From contig JBAVJZ010000155.1 in the NCBI GenBank assembly GCA_049688015.1, positions 1-9,454 of the forward strand: a DNA stretch of 9,454 bases. The letters run 5' to 3'. The notes under the pieces were generated by a model. The model saw only the letters and a program-made list of their open reading frames with translations, was not told the DNA's origin and did not search any database. Positions 1 to 5,997 of the stretch are shown one piece after another. Within the stretch, counting starts at the first letter, position 1. Every line of letters starts with the position of its first letter. The DNA comes from CSP1-8 sp049688015. Lineage in GTDB: Bacteria; Desulfobacterota; Deferrimicrobia; Deferrimicrobiales; Deferrimicrobiaceae. The translations under genes were made by a program, and so were the position numbers.

Positions 1-633
1 CATCCACCCGGGGGCATAGGAGGGCGCCACGTCGACTAGCCGTTCGAGGGTCTGTGCGGACTTCTTCCACTCCCCCTTTTCCGACTGGATCATCGCCAGT
101 TCCCGGTACGCTTCCCCACACGACGGGTTCAGGGCGATCGCCCGCTGGTACATCTCTTCCGCCTTGGGCAGATCCTTCAGGCGCGCGTATTCCCGCCCCA
201 TGTTGTAATACGCGTACTCCGGAGTGGGGTAGGTAACTGTCGCGACGGCCTTTTCGTATTCCTGGATCGCCTCCTTGCTCTTCCCCTGGAGACTCAGGAG
301 GTTTCCCAGATTGTTGTGGGCCTCCGCGTAGTCCGGTTTCTTCCGGATCGCCATCCTCAGGTACTCCTCCGCCTTCTCCAGATCTCCCCGTTTCTGGTAG
401 GCAAGACCGAGCGTCATGTCGATTTCGGGGTTTTCCGGATCCAGTTCCTTGGCCTTCGTAAGCTCGCGCATCGCGGCGGGCAGGTTTCGCTGTTCCAGGT
501 AGGTGACACCCATCTGCATCCGGGCGGACGCCTCTTTCTTCATGTCCTTCGTCGGTGCCGAACAGGAGAGGAACATCCCGCCCGCCACCAGGAACGCCGC
601 CGTAACGATCCCCAATCGTGCGCCCCGGGTCAC
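1..633 (-). CDS. PilF/PilW-like TPR lipoprotein (cut by left window edge)
   Basis: An open frame of 211 codons runs from a GTG start off the left edge, so the C-terminus is missing. The start is a 4-nt GTGA overlap with the mtnP stop, with GGGAAG five bases upstream, which suggests translational coupling. Residues 1-23 look like a lipoprotein signal (Arg3, Arg6, hydrophobic 7-22) ending at F-L-S-C24. The residues at -3 and -2 (Phe, Leu) are not ideal for a lipobox, and Ser at +2 would favour the outer membrane. About five TPR repeats follow, near residues 36-70, 72-105, 106-139, 140-173 and 174-207. The third and fourth repeats carry the NN-G and YPTPE pattern seen in PilF/PilW, the type IV pilus stability lipoprotein that helps PilQ secretin assembly. 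PilF of gammaproteobacteria (about 250 aa) is also encoded beside rlmN. The TPR lipoprotein call is firm; the pilus role is inferred from the repeat pattern and neighbourhood. Confidence 0.75.
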   Translation of the reverse strand, partial: MTRGARLGIVTAAFLVAGGMFLSCSAPTKDMKKEASARMQMGVTYLEQRNLPAAMRELTKAKELDPENPEIDMTLGLAYQKRGDLEKAEEYLRMAIRKKPDYAEAHNNLGNLLSLQGKSKEAIQEYEKAVATVTYPTPEYAYYNMGREYARLKDLPKAEEMYQRAIALNPSCGEAYRELAMIQSEKGEWKKSAQTLERLVDVAPSYAPGWM

Positions 634-1487
634 AGGTACTTCCCGATGAGAAGGGATAGCCGCTTTCTCGCGGCCGCCGGGATCTTCTTCGGATCGGTGA
701 TGATGGCGTAGCGCAGCGTCTCCCCGCACCCGCAATTCCCCTCCCCGGGCAGGCGTCCCGCCACCTCGCGGACAATCTGCTTCGAGTGTTCCACGTTTTG
801 TCGGATGATCGCCAGGATCGCCTCGATGGAGACGTCCTCCTCGCTCTCGTGCCAGCAATCGTAGTCGGTGGCCAGAGCCAGGGTGGCGTAACAGATCTCC
901 GCCTCCCGGGCGAGCTTCGCCTCGGGCATGTTCGTCATGCCTATCACATCAACACCCCAATTCCGGTAGATCCGGGATTCCGCACGGGTGGAAAACGCCG
1001 GACCTTCCATGCAGAGATATGTGCCTCCCCGATGGGTACGTCTTACGACCTTCTTTGCCGAAACGTAAGCGATTTCCGCGAAAGACGGGCAAACGGGATC
1101 GGCGAAGGGGATGTGCCCCACGACACCGTCAGAGAAAAACGTATTGGGCCGGAACCGGGTATGATCGAAGAACTGGTCAACCACCACGATGTCCCCCGGC
1201 CGGATTTTCTCCTTCATGCTTCCCACGGCGGAGAGGGAAAGCAGCCACCTTGCGCCGATTTTCTTCATGGCGTAGATGTTGGCCCGAAAGTTGATCTGGA
1301 ACGGCGGGATCCGGTGCCCCCTTCCGTGGCGGGGGAGGAAGGCGACCGTCCTATCCCCGATCTCCCCGATCACCAGGGCATCGGAAGGGTCCCCGAAGGG
1401 AGTGCGGACTCTCACGGTCCGGACGTTCTTCATCCCCTCCATCTTGTACAACCCGGAACCGCCGATAACACCAAGAATTTCCGACAT
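630..1487 (-). CDS. mtnP: S-methyl-5'-thioadenosine phosphorylase
   Basis: The 285-aa product belongs to the MTAP/PNP family of nucleoside phosphorylases. It cleaves 5'-methylthioadenosine with phosphate to adenine and methylthioribose-1-phosphate, in the cytoplasm. Visible signatures are GVIGGSGLY (residues 6-14), the phosphate-site stretch PRHGRGHRIPP (52-62), INFRANIYA (65-73), MEGPAFSTRAES (160-171), MTNMPEAKLAREAEICYAT (184-202) and TDYDCW (207-212). Asp208 and Asp210 correspond to the Asp pair that selects 6-amino purines in MTAP, so adenosine substrates are more likely than inosine ones. A C-terminal C252-G-C254 resembles the CxC of some archaeal MTAPs. I chose the ATG at 1487 because the family N-terminus begins there and AAAGGAG lies upstream, though its 12-nt spacing is long. 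An upstream ATG at 1637 would add 50 low-complexity residues overlapping rlmN and is unlikely. The gene follows rlmN after 64 nt and overlaps the next gene by 4 nt. Confidence 0.93.
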   Translation of the reverse strand: MSEILGVIGGSGLYKMEGMKNVRTVRVRTPFGDPSDALVIGEIGDRTVAFLPRHGRGHRIPPFQINFRANIYAMKKIGARWLLSLSAVGSMKEKIRPGDIVVVDQFFDHTRFRPNTFFSDGVVGHIPFADPVCPSFAEIAYVSAKKVVRRTHRGGTYLCMEGPAFSTRAESRIYRNWGVDVIGMTNMPEAKLAREAEICYATLALATDYDCWHESEEDVSIEAILAIIRQNVEHSKQIVREVAGRLPGEGNCGCGETLRYAIITDPKKIPAAARKRLSLLIGKYL

Positions 1488-1499
1488 TATCCTATCGGG

Positions 1500-1506
1500 C
1501 TCCTTT
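1500..1506 (-). promoter_or_regulatory. Shine-Dalgarno of mtnP
   Basis: AAAGGAG on the minus strand lies 12 nt before the ATG at 1487. It supports that start over the upstream ATG at 1637. The core GGAG can pair with CTCC a few bases upstream (1497-1514 region, loop CGAAA), so access of the ribosome may be slightly hindered. The pairing is only 4 bp. Confidence 0.55.
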
Positions 1507-1551
1507 CGGGAGGCATTCTCTTTCCCAATATAGGGAGAACATTTCCGGTGC

Positions 1552-2646
1552 TCAAGGGTTTTTCGACACCTCCGCTCGCCCGGAACGCGATCTTCCGGTG
1601 GGCCGCAGGTCCGCGGACGCGCACCGTAACTGTCCACAGGCGGCGCGGATATCCGCTCCCCTCCGCTCCCGGGTGATCGTCCGGACCCCTGCGTCCATCA
1701 GGATATTGCGGAAACGGTCGATGGACGCCGGGGACGGCGGTCGGAAATCCCCGTTCTCATGGGGATTTACGGGAATCAGATTGACCTTGATGCGGGCACC
1801 CGACAGCAGACCCGCAAGCGCTTCGGCTTCCGGCGGGGAATCGTTTACCCCAGAGAGGAGGACGTATTCCACGGTTACCTGTCGTCCGCTCCGCAGAGGG
1901 ATCCTCCGCATTTCCGCGACCACCTCCTGCAACGGGTATTTCCTGTTTACGGGCATGAGCCGGGATCGAACGCATTCGCTGGCCGCATTGAGCGACACGG
2001 CGAAGCTCACCGGGTACCGTTTAGCCAGTTCCCGCATCGCCGGGACGATCCCCGCCGTTGAAACGGTCACCCGTTTCCCTGACATTCTGAACCCGAACGG
2101 GGAGAGCAGGATCTCGATCGCGCGGGACAGCTCCGGGACGTTTTCGAGCGGCTCACCCATACCCATGAAGACGACGTTCGTCAGCCGCTCTCCCCTCCCT
2201 GCCAGTCGACGGGCGGCAAAGCATGCCTGGTGGATGATTTCGGCCGACGTCATATTCCGCCGGAACCCCAACGCCCCCGTCGCGCAGAATGCGCAGGACA
2301 GGGCACACCCAACCTGCGTGGAGACGCAGAGCGTCCTGCGGGCTTCCTCGGGGATCAGCACGCTCTCGATCGCCTCCCCGTCCTCCAGCCGGAACAGGAA
2401 CTTCTCCGTCCCGTCATGCGATACCTCCTCCTTTTCCACGGGGGGAGAAGAGATCCTGCACGACTTCCCGATCTCTTCCCGGAAGTCCCGGGAAAGGTCG
2501 GTCATCACGGAAAACTCCTCCGCGTGACGACGGTAGATCCAGCGGGACACCTGCATGGCCCGGTAACGCTCCTTCCCCCGGGATCGGAAGAAGCGTGACA
2601 GCTCCTCCAGGGGCATCCCCTTGAGATCCATGCGCGCATCATCCAT
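1552..2646 (-). CDS. rlmN: Dual-specificity 23S rRNA (A2503) / tRNA (A37) methyltransferase RlmN
   Basis: This is a radical-SAM methylase that adds a C2-methyl group to A2503 of 23S rRNA and, in studied bacteria, A37 of some tRNAs. With the start used here it is 364 aa, close to the 384 aa of E. coli RlmN. The radical-SAM cluster ligands form CALSCAFC (C114, C118, C121). The conserved Cys107 precedes them in TLCVSTQVGC, and the mechanistic, methyl-carrying Cys337 lies in RAACGQL. Other family marks are VVFMGMGEPL, VTVSTAGIVP, GVNDS and NLIPVNPHE. The N-terminal LEEL...GKERYRAMQVSRWIY is the RNA-binding accessory domain. The start is uncertain: ATGs at 2658, 2655, 2646 and 2631 and a TTG at 2685 share the frame, and none has a good Shine-Dalgarno. 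I prefer 2646 because homologues usually begin about 6 to 18 residues before the LEEL motif. It begins a second gene group 124 nt after ndk. Confidence 0.94.
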   Translation of the reverse strand: MDDARMDLKGMPLEELSRFFRSRGKERYRAMQVSRWIYRRHAEEFSVMTDLSRDFREEIGKSCRISSPPVEKEEVSHDGTEKFLFRLEDGEAIESVLIPEEARRTLCVSTQVGCALSCAFCATGALGFRRNMTSAEIIHQACFAARRLAGRGERLTNVVFMGMGEPLENVPELSRAIEILLSPFGFRMSGKRVTVSTAGIVPAMRELAKRYPVSFAVSLNAASECVRSRLMPVNRKYPLQEVVAEMRRIPLRSGRQVTVEYVLLSGVNDSPPEAEALAGLLSGARIKVNLIPVNPHENGDFRPPSPASIDRFRNILMDAGVRTITRERRGADIRAACGQLRCASADLRPTGRSRSGRAEVSKNP

Positions 2647-2653
2647 GGCATTC

Positions 2654-2685
2654 ATCATACAACGGGGTGGAGGAGGCAGTCGCAA
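2654..2685 (-). promoter_or_regulatory. Candidate promoter for rlmN-mtnP-TPR group (weak)
   Basis: On the minus strand TATGAT (2659-2654, one mismatch to TATAAT) is preceded by TTGCGA (2685-2680, 4 of 6 matches to TTGACA). The 20-nt spacer is longer than usual. The predicted start of transcription would fall at or within a few bases of the ATG at 2646. The 124-bp ndk-rlmN gap contains no convincing terminator hairpin, so rlmN may also be read through from the kor-ndk operon. Confidence 0.25.
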
Positions 2686-2770
2686 TACGACGGGGAGAGG
2701 GACACGATCCCGGCCCGACCGATTCGTCTCCTGTGGATCCGGGTCTGGTCGCTTCGCCGGGGAATGCGTC

Positions 2771-3187
2771 TTATCGCATCAGTTCCAGGTCGCTGAAAAA
2801 ATACCGTATCTCGGTTTCCGCCGTCTCCGGGGCATCGGATCCGTGGACAATGTTCTGTTCCACGTTGTGGGCGAAGTCGGCGCGGATCGTCCCCTTGTCC
2901 GCCTTCTTCGGATCCGTGGCTCCCATAAGCGTCCGGTTCCGCGAGATCACGTCCTTCCCCTCCAGCACCAGTACAACGACGGGACCCGAGGACATGAATT
3001 CCGTAAGGGAACCGAAAAACGGCCGTTCGCGATGCACGGCATAAAACCCCTCCGCCTCCCTCCGCGTGAGCCGGAGCATCCGCATCGCAACGATCCGGAT
3101 CCCCTCCTTCTCGAACCGGCGGGTCACTTCGCCGATGAGACCTTTCTTGACTCCGTCGGGCTTGATGATCGACAGCGTTCGCTCCAT
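2771..3187 (-). CDS. ndk: Nucleoside diphosphate kinase
   Basis: The 138-aa cytoplasmic enzyme moves the gamma phosphate between nucleoside tri- and diphosphates through a phosphohistidine. Length is typical of bacterial Ndk (about 135-145 aa). The N-terminus ERTLSIIKPDGV contains Lys9, the active-site motif is NIVHGSDAPETA with catalytic His115, and GATDPKKADKGTIRADFA (residues 89-106) is the nucleotide-binding stretch. Arg84 and Arg102 sit where the conserved arginines are expected. The ATG lies one base after the korC stop (TGA-G-ATG) and has only a weak GGCGG-type ribosome site, so its translation probably depends on korC. This places it as the last gene of the sucCD-kor run, where it could recycle the NTP made by succinyl-CoA synthetase. 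The functional link is inference; the family assignment is very secure. Confidence 0.97.
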   Translation of the reverse strand: MERTLSIIKPDGVKKGLIGEVTRRFEKEGIRIVAMRMLRLTRREAEGFYAVHRERPFFGSLTEFMSSGPVVVLVLEGKDVISRNRTLMGATDPKKADKGTIRADFAHNVEQNIVHGSDAPETAETEIRYFFSDLELMR

Positions 3188-3188
3188 C

Positions 3189-3737
3189 TCACGCCGCCGT
3201 TCGCGCCTTGGCGACGTTGTACCCCGCTTTCAGCGCTTTCTTGTTCAGTTCCTCGGTGCCCTTGGGAACGCGGGAGAGGACGGCTTTCTCTATCGCCTCG
3301 TAGCTTACCTGGCCGGTGATGGCGGCGATCGCCCCGATGGCAACGATGTTCGCAACGAACGATTTGCCGATCTCTTCCGTTGCCGTTCGTATGATCGGGA
3401 GCTTGAGCACCTTGAATGTCCCTTTCGGGATCTCCTTGACGAAGTCCTCGTCCACGAGGAGGGTGCCGTCCGGCTTCAGGTCCTTGTAGTATTTTGTGCA
3501 CGCCTCCTGCGTGAGCGACAACTGCAGATCGATGGATGTGGCCTTCGGGAAGTGGATCGTCTTGTCCGAGATGATCACCTCGGATTTGGAGGCCCCGCCG
3601 CGCGCCTCCGGCCCGTAGGACTGGCTCTGGACCGCGTTCTTCTTGTCGTAGATGGACGCCCCCTCGGCGAAGATCACACCCGCGAGAATCAATCCCTGCC
3701 CCCCGGACCCGGAGAAGCGGATCTCGTAACGGCTCAT
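3189..3737 (-). CDS. korC: 2-oxoglutarate:ferredoxin oxidoreductase, gamma subunit
   Basis: This 182-aa protein is the gamma (POR/KOR catalytic gamma domain) subunit of a 2-oxoacid:ferredoxin oxidoreductase. It contains the N-terminal GSGGQG glycine loop (residues 10-15) and YGPEARGGASKSEVIIS (41-57), both hallmarks of the family. Gamma subunits are about 175-190 aa when encoded separately, so the length is complete. It has no ferredoxin-type cysteine cluster. The ATG lies 4 nt after the korB stop, with the purine-rich GAGGGGAGGG inside the last korB codons serving as ribosome site. It is followed by ndk after one base. It works with KorA, KorB and KorD. The substrate cannot be read from this subunit alone. 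2-Oxoglutarate is inferred from the order korDABC and the adjacent sucCD. Confidence 0.92.
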   Translation of the reverse strand: MSRYEIRFSGSGGQGLILAGVIFAEGASIYDKKNAVQSQSYGPEARGGASKSEVIISDKTIHFPKATSIDLQLSLTQEACTKYYKDLKPDGTLLVDEDFVKEIPKGTFKVLKLPIIRTATEEIGKSFVANIVAIGAIAAITGQVSYEAIEKAVLSRVPKGTEELNKKALKAGYNVAKARTAA

Positions 3738-3741
3738 GGCG

Positions 3742-4572
3742 TTATGCCCTCCCCTCGGACGCTTTCCTGATGCGGTCCACCATGCCGTAATAGGTATCGC
3801 AGTACTCGGAGGCCTCCTTCTTGAAAAGAACCCCCGTGGGAAATTTGCCGGCGGTCTTCTCGGGGGGCAGCTTCTCGAAGGCCGTTACGGGGAGCGCCGA
3901 ATCCTTCATCCACAAGAGCATGTCCGTCGGGCTCCGGAACTTGTTCCTGCGCCCGTGCGTGGTCGGGCAGGCGTTGATGATCTCCAGCACCGACAGCCCC
4001 TTGTGCTCGATGGCGCCGGCGATCAGCTTGTCGAGCGCGGCGGCGTGGTAGGCGGTTCCCCGCCCCACCCAGCTGGCGCCGGCCCCCTTGGCCAACTCGG
4101 GGATGTTGAACGAGGGGTCGATGTTCCCGTACGGCATCGTCGTGGCGATGTGCCCCAACGGCGTCGTCGGGGAGTACTGCCCGCCCGTCATCCCGTAGAT
4201 GAAGTTGTTGAACACCATGACGGTGAGGTCGATGTTCCGGCGGCACGCGTGGATGAAGTGGTTTCCCCCGATCGCTGTCGCGTCGCCGTCCCCGCTGACC
4301 ACCAGGACGTGCTTGTCGGGATTTGCCATCTTGAGCCCCGTCGCGAACGGCAGGGCCCGTCCGTGCGCCGTATGGAGCGTGTTGAAATCCACGTAGCCCG
4401 GAAGCCGTGACGCGCATCCGATCCCGGAAACCATGGCGATGTCGTTCTTGGGGATCTTCAGGGAATCCACCGCGCGCAGAAGGGACTTGAAGACGATCCC
4501 GTACGTGCAGCCGGGACACCAGATATGCGGGAGCTTGCCACCCCGGATATATTGATCGTAATTGAAGGCCAT
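3742..4572 (-). CDS. korB: 2-oxoglutarate:ferredoxin oxidoreductase, beta subunit (TPP-binding)
   Basis: The 276-aa beta subunit binds thiamine diphosphate and a [4Fe-4S] cluster. The TPP/Mg motif runs from GDGDATAIGGNHF (residues 94-106) to NN at 122-123, followed by IYGMTGGQ, which is typical of the KOR/OFOR beta family. Four cysteines, C19 and C22 (WCPGC), C53 (GIGCASR) and C202 (NACPTTHGR), match in order and spacing the cluster ligands of separately encoded OFOR beta subunits. The motif HTAHGRALPFATGLK (67-81) is also conserved. With KorA it decarboxylates 2-oxoglutarate and passes electrons to ferredoxin; the reaction is reversible in several anaerobes. The ATG directly abuts the korA stop (TAAATG), and a perfect AAGGAGGT lies 7 nt upstream inside korA. 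Translation of the two core subunits therefore looks coupled, consistent with equal stoichiometry. Confidence 0.95.
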   Translation of the reverse strand: MAFNYDQYIRGGKLPHIWCPGCTYGIVFKSLLRAVDSLKIPKNDIAMVSGIGCASRLPGYVDFNTLHTAHGRALPFATGLKMANPDKHVLVVSGDGDATAIGGNHFIHACRRNIDLTVMVFNNFIYGMTGGQYSPTTPLGHIATTMPYGNIDPSFNIPELAKGAGASWVGRGTAYHAAALDKLIAGAIEHKGLSVLEIINACPTTHGRRNKFRSPTDMLLWMKDSALPVTAFEKLPPEKTAGKFPTGVLFKKEASEYCDTYYGMVDRIRKASEGRA

Positions 4573-5703
4573 TTACCCAACCTCCTTTACTTTCTCGAGA
4601 ATCTGCGCAGGGGTGATGGGATCGCCGTCCACACGGTAGATCCCTTCCACCCTGCACCGCCCCTTTGCGCACCGCTCGACCTCGAAAATGATCTGCCCCA
4701 GCGACAACTCCGGCACGACGATGCTCTTCACCCGGGACGCAATGGCCGATACCTCCTCTTCCGGGAAGGGCCAGATGGTCAGAGGCCGAAACAGCCCGGC
4801 CTTGATCCCCTCCGCGCGGGCCGACTCCACCGCCGTCCTCGCCGACCGCCCCGAGATGCCGTAGCCGAACACGACCACGTCAGCATCCTCTGTCAGGAAC
4901 TCCTCGTACCGGATGATATCCTTCCTGTTCGCCTCCACCTTGCGCATGAGCCTCATCTCGTCCGTGTGGATCCTCGGTGAGGCGTTCACGGGAAAACCGT
5001 CCGGCCCGTGGTTGAGGCCCGTTACGTGATACCGGTATCCCTCGAAGAAATTCGCCATGGGAGGTACGTCTCCCCCGCTGTCGTCGTAGGGGAGATATTT
5101 CTCGGGGGCGCAATCCGGCCTCGTTCTGTCCACCACGGGAAGAACACCCTGATCGGGGATCTCGATCCGTTCCCGCATATGCCCTACGATCTCGTCGAAC
5201 GCGATGACAACCGGGGTGCGGTATTTCTCGGACAAGTTGAAGGCACGCACGGTCTCGGAGAAGATCTCCTGGACATATGCCGGGGTCAGGCAGATGGCCG
5301 GGTGGTCGCCGTGCGTCCCCCATCGGCACTGCATGATGTCGCTCTGCCCGGGGCCGGTCGGGACACCGGTCGACGGCCCGCCGCGCATCACGTTCACGAT
5401 GACGCAAGGAATTTCGGTCAGGGCGGCGAATCCGATGTTCTCCTGCTTGAGGGAGAACCCGGGACCCGACGTGGCCGTGAGCGACTTCCGGCCGGCCAGC
5501 GATCCCCCGATCACCGCGGCCATCGCCGCGATCTCGTCCTCCATCTGCAGGAACGCCCCCCGGATAAGGGGAAGGCGCCTGGCCATGTATTCCGCCACCT
5601 CGGTGGAAGGCGTGATCGGGTACCCGGCGAAGAACGTGCATCCCGCGTAGAGCGCCCCTTCCGCGCATGCTTCGTTTCCCTGGAGCAGTTTGATCGTCCC
5701 CAC
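4573..5703 (-). CDS. korA: 2-oxoglutarate:ferredoxin oxidoreductase, alpha subunit
   Basis: The 376-aa alpha subunit carries the pyrimidine-binding (domain I) and domain II regions of the OFOR family. GYPITPSTE (residues 27-35) is the conserved YPITP motif, and MEDEIAAMAAVIGG (54-67) and TSGPGFSLKQEN (78-89) follow. STGVPTGPGQSDIMQ (111-125) and GTHGDHP (129-135) are characteristic of KOR-type alpha subunits. A C-terminal PFOR_II-like region spans about 270-350. The gamma domain is not fused and is encoded separately as korC. Start choice: GTG at 5703 has AAGGAG seven bases upstream and gives the usual N-terminus with the QGNEA motif; no better ATG exists near it. It lies 33 nt after korD and directly abuts korB. 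2-Oxoglutarate is the most likely substrate given sucCD next door, but pyruvate or branched-chain oxoacids cannot be strictly excluded by sequence reading. Confidence 0.94.
   Translation of the reverse strand: MGTIKLLQGNEACAEGALYAGCTFFAGYPITPSTEVAEYMARRLPLIRGAFLQMEDEIAAMAAVIGGSLAGRKSLTATSGPGFSLKQENIGFAALTEIPCVIVNVMRGGPSTGVPTGPGQSDIMQCRWGTHGDHPAICLTPAYVQEIFSETVRAFNLSEKYRTPVVIAFDEIVGHMRERIEIPDQGVLPVVDRTRPDCAPEKYLPYDDSGGDVPPMANFFEGYRYHVTGLNHGPDGFPVNASPRIHTDEMRLMRKVEANRKDIIRYEEFLTEDADVVVFGYGISGRSARTAVESARAEGIKAGLFRPLTIWPFPEEEVSAIASRVKSIVVPELSLGQIIFEVERCAKGRCRVEGIYRVDGDPITPAQILEKVKEVG
4580..4587 (-). promoter_or_regulatory. Perfect Shine-Dalgarno of korB inside korA
   Basis: AAGGAGGT on the minus strand lies within the last codons of korA, 7 nt before the korB ATG at 4572. 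It fixes that start and explains how korB is translated although its ATG directly follows the korA TAA. Confidence 0.8.
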
Positions 5704-5710
5704 CGTTATT

Positions 5711-5716
5711 CTCCTT
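5711..5716 (-). promoter_or_regulatory. Shine-Dalgarno that fixes the GTG start of korA
   Basis: AAGGAG on the minus strand, inside an A-rich stretch, lies 7 nt before the GTG at 5703. It is the main reason to accept a GTG start for korA. Confidence 0.8.
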
Positions 5717-5736
5717 TTTCGGTTCGGTCGGTACCG

Positions 5737-5985
5737 TTATTTCTTTTCCACGAAGATCGCGAAATCGGGACACCGGAGCTCGCACGCCATGCAGACGGTG
5801 CACTTGTCGATGTCGACCACCTTTACCGTGAACATGTCCATCCCCAAAACCTTTGTCGGGCACAGCTTGACGCAGATCTCGCATCCCTTGCAGAAGCGCG
5901 GGATGATGCTGATCTTTACCTTCTCGTTTTCCGTCGCCTCGATCTTTTCGACCGCCGCTACCTTTTCTTTGGTCATCGTTGCCAT
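5737..5985 (-). CDS. korD: 2-oxoglutarate:ferredoxin oxidoreductase, delta (2[4Fe-4S] ferredoxin) subunit
   Basis: This 82-aa ferredoxin-like protein has two complete [4Fe-4S] motifs, CKGCEICVKLCP (C32, C35, C38, C42) and CTVCMACELRCP (C62, C65, C68, C72). It has a charged, lysine- and glutamate-rich N-terminal tail of about 25 residues. Such delta subunits relay electrons from the KorAB core to soluble ferredoxin. I chose the ATG at 5985 because AGGAG lies 7 nt upstream. An in-frame ATG at 6027 would add 14 residues overlapping sucD without a ribosome site, and a second ATG three codons downstream (5976) has a poorer site. It follows sucD after 10 nt and precedes korA by 33 nt, the usual korDABC order. 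The ferredoxin fold is certain; assignment as the KOR delta subunit rests on position. Confidence 0.94.
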   Translation of the reverse strand: MATMTKEKVAAVEKIEATENEKVKISIIPRFCKGCEICVKLCPTKVLGMDMFTVKVVDIDKCTVCMACELRCPDFAIFVEKK

Positions 5986-5992
5986 CCTCTCA

Positions 5993-5997
5993 CTCCT
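5993..5997 (-). promoter_or_regulatory. Shine-Dalgarno of korD overlapping the sucD stop
   Basis: AGGAG on the minus strand shares two bases with the sucD stop codon (TAGGAG) and lies 7 nt before the ATG at 5985. A ribosome ending sucD is therefore placed on the korD initiation site, which suggests coupling between sucD and korD. Confidence 0.75.

Noticed and set aside
1488..1637. N-terminal extension of mtnP to the ATG at 1637
   Set aside because: The added 50 residues overlap rlmN, look noncoding and precede the family's normal N-terminus; AAAGGAG supports 1487.
786..1676. A 296-codon plus-strand frame opposite mtnP
   Set aside because: Antisense shadow of a clearly conserved gene with no ribosome site or recognisable domain.
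2647..2770. Terminator or small RNA in the ndk-rlmN gap
   Set aside because: Only 4-5 bp complementary stretches with long loops and no T-tract were seen, so no terminator or RNA gene can be supported.
3734..4672. A 312-codon minus-strand frame overlapping korB
   Set aside because: It is in another frame of korB, with Arg/Gly/His-rich composition and no motif, while the korB frame has full OFOR beta signatures.
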